From: Isoetes taiwanensis
Taxonomy: Eukaryota; Streptophyta; Lycopodiopsida; Isoetales; Isoetaceae
Direction of reading: 5' to 3'
Length of the DNA stretch: 64,000 bases
NCBI GenBank assembly: GCA_021234155.1
Contig: JAJEKV010000025.1
Coordinates: 17,415,094 to 17,479,093 of the forward strand
Shown: positions 57,075 through 64,000 of the stretch, in pieces
Numbering within the stretch: the first letter of the stretch is position 1
Layout: the number at the start of each line of letters is the position of its first letter
Position numbers and translations under genes: made by a program
The notes under the pieces: generated by a model
Told to the model about the DNA's origin: nothing
Databases searched by the model: none
Seen by the model: only the letters and a program-made list of their open reading frames with translations

Positions 57075-58650
57075 CTGCAGTAGAAAATACGATGTTAACC
57101 ACGTTATATTATGCATGCTTTGCATGTTAGGTCTAAATATAAACTATTATCAAAAGTTTTTAGGCTAATACAATGTAATGTGATTCCAATTTATTCCAAT
57201 TTACAAGGAAATACCGGGCATAAATGACCTGCAAGGAAGGGCCTGGTTCACTTAGAATTCTCCAAAGCGCGTCTTCGTCACGTTTGCAACCTTTTGTCTG
57301 TCCCGCTTGCCTTTAATAAACATCTTCAAAACCTGAATCTTGCCCATTGATAGCCCAATAGGGAACCCACAAAGTCTAGTAGACCAAATCAGGGCAAGCA
57401 TGAAAATAGCAGCCCAGATGGTCATAATTCTTAGTCATTAGAAGAAATTTGAGATCTCATTTCATCCTTATAAGAATCCTCCAATGGAATGGCTACCCTC
57501 TATTAATTGCAATTAATGCAGCACCAACAACTTCATTGCTATTGTTTTCCCCGCATAACTTTTGATCCACTTATCAAAATGCTGCGGCATTTGTTGCATT
57601 AGACGCGGAATGAAAAGATCTTTCCAATGATATATCGTTATGATGTATTTCAATATGGTCATATGCGTTAACCTTAAAAAAATATGATTTTTTGCTTATT
57701 TCTTGTATATTTATATCATAAAAGATGTATGAATGGTTATCACTAGATAGATCTTGTGAAGACGAACCCATTGCTACAAAAAGTTTTTGAATCGGAGTTC
57801 TGGATCAAAAGTTATAATGAAAAAAAGATACTACAGAAGTTAGTTGCAGCTGCATTAATTATAGGTTGCCACATAATACTGGAATGAGATACACTGGAGC
57901 TCTTCTCTTATTGGACAGTTTAAAAAGCTGACATGGCATTTTAAGCATCCCTTAATGGGACAAAATGTGATCTCATTTTTCCTCTAATGATGAGCTTGGT
58001 ATCTTCTACTTGTGAGAGGGGGCAGAGGCACCAAGGATTAAGAGGCAGTTTTGTTTTATTATCAAGCAAATCATCCCCTGTCAGGGTTGCGGCTTTATCT
58101 AAAAATCTGCACAGTAAAATGATCTTAAAACTACACAGAGATGATCACCCTAAAATCCCTGTCATTTGCAGCATCCAATTTGCAATGTGGATGCCAGTTC
58201 TAGTATCAAATCTCATAGAAGTAGCCTTGTAAGAGGTCCATTGTGGTTAACATCAGAAACTAGTCAAAATTCATTCATTTTCAGTATGGGCTTAAGCAGG
58301 CTTCAGGGTTCTGCCCATTGGACTTGTCACTTGATGTTTATCCTTTTGCACTTGATGTTTATCCTTTTGTTTTTGTCCTTACCACTTTGATTTGCATGCT
58401 TCAACACTTTGTAGATGTAGCAAGAAAGAAGCAAAGAAGAAATACCTGGTGTTTAAAGACAATTGGTGATGGCAACTCCACGCTCCAGAACTATGACAAC
58501 ACATATTGACAAGGACAATAATATGCCTCGACTCAAAAACAAATATTCCCCTCCCTACCAGAGAGAAGGTATGCCTTTAGGGGCAGCTTAAAAATTTTCA
58601 GAGCATTTACATGGTCGAGATTGTGAGAAGGGGGCAAGATCAGCATTCTT
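57075..58650. other. No supported gene
   Basis: AT-rich, with short frames on both strands and no recognisable motif. It may contain more of the gene on the left or introns of the synthetase relic on the right. Confidence 0.4.
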
Positions 58651-58653
58651 CAA

Positions 58654-58975
58654 GACAACCAGTATAACATTAAGCAAATGCACTCTTAAAATTTCTGCAT
58701 TTCACTGATTGTTTCTTGGAGATGCAATTACTTATATACTTTATATTCTGATATCACAAGTACTGAAGTGGCAGGAAGCCGTGGATACTTTTTAGTGGCA
58801 GAATTATAAGGCTAAGTTGGCTTTGTGACATTTAGACAACCAGTATAACATTAAGCGAATGCACGCTTAAAATTTCTGCATTTCACCGATTGTTTCTTGG
58901 AGATGCAATTACTTATATACTTTATATTCTGATATCACAGGTACTGAAGTGGCAGGAAGCCGTGGATACTTTTTG
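58654..58975 (+). repeat. 180-bp-period duplication around a synthetase exon start
   Basis: GACAACCAGTATAACATTAA begins both units (58654 and 58834). Each unit of about 142 bp runs through an intron end and into the exon sequence GTACTGAAGTGGCAGG. The first unit reads TATCACAAG at the exon border, the second the proper acceptor TATCACAG. Confidence 0.8.
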
Positions 58976-59549
58976 AAAGGTCCCAAGTCCCTTCCAATTA
59001 AATATGGAGGATATTCTTCTTGTTTCCGTAAAGAGGTTGGTTCTCACGGTAGGGATACCCTTGGAATTTTCCGTGTTAACCAATTTGAGAACGTAACAAT
59101 TTTGTCTGATAAGCTCTGATGAATCTTGGGATATGCATAAAGAAATGCTGAAAAACTGTGAAGAGTTTTATCAAATGCTTGGCCTGCCTTATCGGGTTGT
59201 TTCTATTATTTCTGGAGCTTTAAACAATGCAGCAGCAAAGAAACATGATCTCGCGGCATGGTTTCCTGCATCTCAAATGTATAGGGAGCTTGTCTCTTGT
59301 TCTAACTGCACAGACTACCAGTCCCGCAACATGGAAATTCGATATGGACAACCTAGAATAATTGATCAAGATAAGCAATACGTACATCTATTGAACTCTA
59401 CTCTGACAGCCACACAGAGAACAATCTGCTGCATTTTGGAGAACTATCAAACTTCAACAGGAGTGAAAATTCCTGAAGCTCTGCAGCCTTACATGGGTGG
59501 GGTGGACTTCCTTCCTTTTCCATCTTGTTCAGCAACAGCCGAAACATAG
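58941..59549 (+). pseudogene. Cytosolic seryl-tRNA synthetase fragment
   Basis: The frame encodes [14 protein letters not shown], then [20 protein letters not shown] and [12 protein letters not shown] (class II motif 2), then EFYQMLGLPYRVVSIISGAL, YRELVSCSNCTDYQSRNMEI and LNSTLTATQRTICCILENYQ (motif 3 region). It ends YMGGVDFLPF. This is the C-terminal half of eukaryotic-type SerRS, which charges tRNA-Ser. Motif 1 and most residues between GYFLKG and PIKYGG (about 90 in the family) are missing. A frameshift with stops lies near 59113-59125. The tail after DFLPF diverges. An acceptor before the first exon argues against a simple processed copy. Confidence 0.85.
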
Positions 59550-60570
59550 AGCTAAAAGAACGTCTATGGTCCCTGATATGAATGCCTTTATGAATGGTGT
59601 GAAAAGGGCCTACTGTGGTAAATCTATGTTTATTTTAGGGGCAATATTTTCGACTATTTCAGATTCTGCAGGTGTGGCGCTCAGTGTTGGAGAGGCTAAA
59701 CTACAGACCAACTGCCTTAAATAAAAAAGATGATGTCTAAACAGAGATGTTTGAATCTATCCCGCCAACCACATAGGCATTTCTCCAGCCATTATCAGGT
59801 TTACTGCATCATTACATTCTAGGTTTGAAGCCATTTTGTCAAAGATAACTAAAAAAAAATACCTGGCTGCAAAAGGACAATGCTGGTTTTTCCCTCCCAC
59901 TATTCTCTACAAGATGTTAGCAGCAAAAGGACCGAAAGTCTTAACCATAATCAAAGACCCACTGGCACAGACACCATGCTCTTGGAAACAACAATGCATG
60001 CCGTTAAGCAACTCTCGGCTCCGTCGTCTGTTAAAAAAATAGCTTCAATGTTCCATAAACGAAGCACCTGAAAAAAAAATAGATCGAGGCAGATTGTTAG
60101 GGTTTTGTTTAACATTGACATAGAAAAGAATCGTAGGAAAGGGATCAGAGGAATACCAACAATGAAGCCAAGTAACTATCTTCGTTTTGAGTCTTCTCTA
60201 ATGAATCCTGAATCCTAGTCCACAGTGAGCGCGCGTGAAACAAAAACCGTAAATTCGACGGATGAAAATGAACTAAGAAAATTAACAGCCAAGATTGCGC
60301 ACAGCCTATCCTAAAATGGCTTTATTATTATATATAGATAATAACAATGGGTGTAAACGAAATCATTTAAAACAAGATTTTTCGTGGCAACAACAAGGAA
60401 ATGACACTTATATAAATATATCCAAATTTTAATTATCGAAAATTTGGATATATGATTACGAAAAGACATATAACTGATAAGGTAGACATGAGAATTAATT
60501 ATCCATAATAATATACCCTAGACTAGATGATATAAGTGGGGGGAATTTCGTACGCCTGACGTATTATTTG
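59550..60570. other. No supported gene
   Basis: 59580-59730 continues a short open frame (DMNAFMNGVKRAYCGKSM) of unknown meaning. The rest is AT-rich and without recognisable features. Confidence 0.4.
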
Positions 60571-60573
60571 AGG

Positions 60574-60640
60574 CAATCAATTATTCACGCTAATTTCTAA
60601 TTAACCCTATATAAATCCGGTTCACGCTCTCAAACTCCAT
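60574..60640 (+). promoter_or_regulatory. Promoter module copy 1 with TATA box
   Basis: GCAATCAATTATTCACGCTAA followed by TATATAAAT at 60608 and TTCACGC. The same order recurs at 61730-61800. The ATG of a short ORF follows at 60670. Confidence 0.55.
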
Positions 60641-60669
60641 TCCTTCCAAATTTATTTTCTCTGCCCGCC

Positions 60670-60891
60670 ATGAAGCTGCTCGCCTCGGCTGCAAACCTTC
60701 ATGAAGAACCCGAGGTCTCCTCAAAGAGACGCCGGGTTGAAGAACTCACTCAATTCCCTCCCCCATTGATTTTCTTTTTCCCAATTCTCCTCCCGATTCC
60801 TCCGATGAAGAGGAGGAAGAGGAGGAGTTGGAGGAAGAGGAGGAGTTGAGCTCTCAAGAGCACATGACCGCCTCCTCTTGGGGGTTGGCTT
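60670..60891 (+). pseudogene. Short acidic protein, frameshifted
   Basis: ATG after a pyrimidine-rich leader encodes MKLLASAANLHEEPEVSSKR and RRVEELTQFPPP. The plain frame soon becomes basic. A shift near 60790 gives PDSSDEEEEEEELEEEEELS, a more natural acidic protein ending SSWGLA. Basic cluster SKRRR may be a nuclear signal. No family is recognised. Confidence 0.35.
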
Positions 60892-60928
60892 GACCACAAA
60901 AACAGAGAATGAAATCTCTAAGAGTCTG

Positions 60929-60975
60929 AGGAGGAGGAGGAGGAGGAGGAGGAGGAGGAGGAGGAGGAGGAGGAT
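60929..60975. repeat. GGA microsatellite
   Basis: About 15 GAG/GGA triplets. It produces spurious poly-proline and poly-serine frames on the minus strand. Confidence 0.9.
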
Positions 60976-61729
60976 TCGAGGAGGAGGGTCGACAATTCAC
61001 CCGGCTTTTGGAGTGGTTGAGAGATGAACCAGTTTGCATGTTTGCTTTTTTTTTTTTTTTTTTGCACATTTCTTTCTTTTCTAACACCTTTTTTTCTTCT
61101 TTGTTGCAGGCGGGAAGAAGAGTGATGCATCCCCAAGGCCCCCATTTTTTGTTTCCTTTCTTCTGAAGTTTTGGACACGCCCCGCATTTTTTTTTTCTCA
61201 GAATTGTGTGAAAAGCCTTCGGCAATACCGCTTCCAAGCCTTCGGCATCCGTACATATAACTGTTTTTTTATGAAATCAAACAGTTTTTCTTCATAAACT
61301 TTGTCTTCAAACAGTTTTTCTCAGACATAAAATTTTTGAATAAAATCAAACTGTATTCTCCAATTATTTTGTCTCCAAGCTGTTTTCTCTAAAATTTTGT
61401 CTCTACAAATTTTGTCTCAACAAAGTCTCGGGAACACTATAAATCAACCACATGAGAATTCTCTGATTCATCACGGTAACCATAGGAAATTTTCCTATAC
61501 GACCTAAAACAATTCCCCAACCTTACAAGTCATTTTTAGCCTTGATAATTTTGCCTTTAAAATCATTTTTAATTTAGCCTATATAAAATTTCTAAATTCT
61601 ATTTTTTTCAATGCAATAAATGGAATAAAATGTCAGGAGAATTTATTGCATAAAATGCAATATTCTCCATATATACCATATACATGTCATGTCCAAGGAA
61701 GACCGCCAGACGCCAGCGTGTTAATTCAA
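60976..61729. other. No supported gene
   Basis: T-rich runs (61047-61063) and AT-rich DNA with no coding evidence. Confidence 0.45.
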
Positions 61730-61800
61730 GCAATCAATTATTCACGCTAACTTATTTCTAATTATGCCTATATAAATCCATTTCACGCCTCAAAGTTCCT
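61730..61800 (+). promoter_or_regulatory. Promoter module copy 2 with TATA box
   Basis: Near-copy of 60574-60640: GCAATCAATTATTCACGCTAA, TATATAAAT at 61769 and TTCACGC. It precedes a short ATG frame at 61823 (MICRAMPGAVV) and the frame at 61952. Confidence 0.55.
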
Positions 61801-61951
61801 ACATTTTCTTCCTTCCTTCATAATGATTTGCCGGGCTATGCCTGGCGCTGTTGTTTGATCCGCCCGCTAAAAATCTTGGTGAGCGATTTATATTCAGCAA
61901 TGTTAGATGTTTGGTTTCGGCAATTCCTAACTTACTAAAAGACTCCGCCTT

Positions 61952-62191
61952 TTGTTCTGTAGCATCTTTAGCGGAGGACTAAGGTCTGCGAATCCAAAAG
62001 CCTTGGAATTAAAACCAAAAGCAAAGTCCTCCGTTCTTCGAATCCTACCAGCCTCAGAACTCAAGTTTAGTTTTCATTTAGTTTTAAGCTGCATCTCAAT
62101 GGCAGCTTTAATCCAAGAAGACAAGCTTTTGCATTTGCTCGAGGCAGAGGAAGCAGATGATGTTTATGAAAACCAGAATAGTTTTTTATAA
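61952..62191 (+). CDS. Hypothetical exon-like ORF
   Basis: An open frame without ATG at its start. Its internal ATG at 62099 gives MAALIQEDKLLHLLEAEEAD and ends ENQNSFL. It follows a TTTTGTTCTGTAG acceptor-like site. It may be exon 2 of the gene begun after promoter copy 2. Unrecognised. Confidence 0.3.
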   Translation: MFCSIFSGGLRSANPKALELKPKAKSSVLRILPASELKFSFHLVLSCISMAALIQEDKLLHLLEAEEADDVYENQNSFL

Positions 62192-62324
62192 ACTTCATCT
62201 GCTTCTTTTTGTTTCGAGTAAATTCTTGAGTTTCTCTTCCTGAATTAATCATGCTATTGCATGCAAGTTTCTATGATGAATAAGTGTAGTAGAAAGCATT
62301 AGAAAAATCTGAAAGATAATATTT

Positions 62325-62345
62325 GAAACACGCTAAGCGTGTTTC
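62325..62345. repeat. Perfect 10-bp-arm palindrome
   Basis: GAAACACGCT, one A, AGCGTGTTTC. Neighbour of a second hairpin at 62368. Confidence 0.8.
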
Positions 62346-62367
62346 ATGCTAACCTTAGCCTTCAACA

Positions 62368-62392
62368 TGAATACACGCTCGGCGTGCATTCA
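62368..62392. repeat. Second hairpin, 11-bp arms
   Basis: TGAATACACGC, loop TCG, GCGTGCATTCA, one mismatch. It shares the CACGC/GCGTG core with the first hairpin, 43 bases away. Confidence 0.75.
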
Positions 62393-64000
62393 GCAGAGAG
62401 GGAGAAAAAACAAGGTGCTGCGCACAGAGGGTTGCCCTCGATGGCCCAAGGGTGAAGTGGCTTAAATCATACGTCAAACTTATGTTTTCACAATCAATCA
62501 AAATTGCTACTTCAAAACGATAGAATACTTGATTCTATGACTTTATGAGAATTGGCCTGAAGAAATCTTTGGTGCTCGTCATGGAACAAGGACTGCAGAA
62601 GCATAAGGATAAGTCTAATAGAGTAGAGAATGGAAATACATGTTTCGTTAGCATAGAAATGAGAGAACTACTTGATCTGATCGGATTTTTGTCATAGAGA
62701 GATTCAAACATTTGAGGAGCCGGTTTTGTAGAGGAATAAAAGTTTGATGCATAGCCTAACTCCAAAACTCGCTCGCAAGAAAAGGTAAAATCCAATGATT
62801 CCAGACTCAAAATACAAGATCTATGCAACACACACACCAAAAATCCCTATCTCCATAGTTAAATCAAGATCTCCCTCCCTCCCTCCCTCCAGGAATGATA
62901 GCCGTACATGAGCATTGATGGAGGGGGTCCGATGCAATCTCTATGTTTTAAGTTTGGACCAGTGGATGGGCAGGACTAAGAGTGTTAATTTGGAATTTCA
63001 TTGATGGTGTAAGAAGGGTATGAATATAGTATATGAATGCTTGAGTCATAACTTATTGCGTAGATGTGTCACATTTTCTGATCAAAATCACTAACACTTA
63101 GCAAATTGGCTCTTGCAATTTGTTTGATCATAGGGGTTGAATGTCTTATCATTATTTCCTCGGCCCTCGCTAATTGTTTAGTTGCACCAAAATCTACCAA
63201 TCAAATTGCCTCTCAGAGAATCAACATTCTAGGTTGCCAAGTTTAGATACTAAATTTGCAGATCTTCAATAGTAAACACATGCATCTTCTTCTATAGTTG
63301 TAGTCGAATATTCATAAATTTTGGGATTCTTACCTCTTCATGTGTCTCTTCTTGCTATGACAGTAGTAAGTAAAAAGATCCCTATACTAATTTTTACCAA
63401 TAGGGACGGCGTATTGAAATTTCTTGTTGTAATAGGAAAATTACCAGTCCTAACTTGAGATAGTTAGAAGCTTCATTTTTTCTCAATTGTTTTTTATCAA
63501 ATAACTGAGGTTCAAATTGACTAGAAGATATTTTGATCTTGGCCTTTAACTAGTGATGATCTTGAATAGTTTGATAATCATTTGAAAATCCATTTAAAAC
63601 ATCGAGTATTAACTTGACCTCATCCACCTTAGCACGAGTTCCAAAAACCAATTTCAAAAACTTTGCTCTCCATACCTTAAGTCTTTGGAGATAATCTTGC
63701 CAATTTATATAGTCTTCTAGCCGACGTATTGCATCTTGGCTTAAATGGCTAATTGCTGATCATGTTCTTCTCTCCAATATTCTTAAATGTTGGAGAGCAA
63801 GAAAATCCTTCTTCTGTGCGTCAGGAGTTACAGGATTCCAATTGCCTTGCAAGACCTTCCCAAATACTTTCTCCTCTCCTCTTGCTAGAACATAATCTTT
63901 ATATGAAGAGAATTGAAGAAACATGCAATACATATAAATCAGCGAGCAGATGATTGTAGAAGGAACTACTATCAAGTTGTGAACGTGGCATTATATCAAT
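62393..64000. other. No supported gene
   Basis: A CTCC microsatellite lies at 62874-62891. Otherwise AT-rich DNA with short conflicting frames. Confidence 0.45.

Noticed and set aside
60854-61256. Minus-strand poly-proline/poly-serine proteins
   Set aside because: Produced by the GGA microsatellite and poly-T runs; no start context or family.

Overview
This window looks like a stretch of a large, repeat-rich land-plant nuclear genome. The evidence is LTR retrotransposons with plant-type initiator-Met primer sites, degraded LINEs, MITEs, introns with GT-AG signals, telo-box promoters and a plant-type cytosolic seryl-tRNA synthetase relic. A fern or other non-seed plant fits best, because of the ParB/DNA-methyltransferase gene and the unfamiliar retroelement proteins, but the sequence alone does not prove the lineage. 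No tRNA, rRNA, CRISPR array or bacterial operon was seen.

Layout. (1) 1-15.1 kb: a degraded minus-strand LINE (endonuclease, reverse transcriptase, C-terminal zinc knuckle) is split by a 10.07-kb minus-strand LTR retrotransposon (879-10944) with two LTRs, PBS, PPT and a near-matching 5-bp target duplication. The interior of the LTR element is almost devoid of readable coding. (2) 15.1-31.0 kb: a diverged segmental duplication (16.1-17.3 and 18.9-20.0 kb against 28.6-29.9 and 29.9-31.0 kb) flanks a broken gene at 20.06-23.48 kb. That gene joins a ParB-like domain to a bacterial-type beta-class DNA methyltransferase and is itself split by a poly(A) retroposon with a target-site duplication. (3) 31-37.6 kb: weak coding fragments, a ~238-bp tandem array and the 3' part of another minus-strand LINE. 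(4) 37.6-41 kb: an LTR (37586-39231) and initiator-Met PBS are followed, at the gag position, by an intact 389-codon ORF. It starts with a histone-H3-like tail (ARTKQT...RK) and ends with a full H3 histone fold, separated by about 285 residues of low-complexity, acidic and basic sequence. This is the most striking feature of the window. (5) 43.8-50 kb: a plus-strand Ty3-type element with three 70-bp palindromes at 200-bp spacing, a TATA box, a novel ORF upstream of gag, then gag, protease, RT and RNase H. It is broken by stops, frameshifts and a MITE, and lacks integrase. (6) 50.2-53.1 kb: an unassigned minus-strand coding relic, probably transposon-derived. (7) 53-57 kb: a minus-strand multi-exon gene relic with good splice sites, carrying a 663-bp MITE. 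(8) 58.6-64 kb: a seryl-tRNA synthetase pseudogene, a duplicated TATA promoter module with short acidic ORFs, paired hairpins and otherwise non-coding DNA.

Two candidates for an undescribed system stand out. One is a retrotransposon-borne giant H3 variant, which could place an element-encoded protein into host nucleosomes. The other is a ParB-DNA methyltransferase chimera captured by a plant nuclear genome. Both readings are inferences from sequence motifs and need homology searches.
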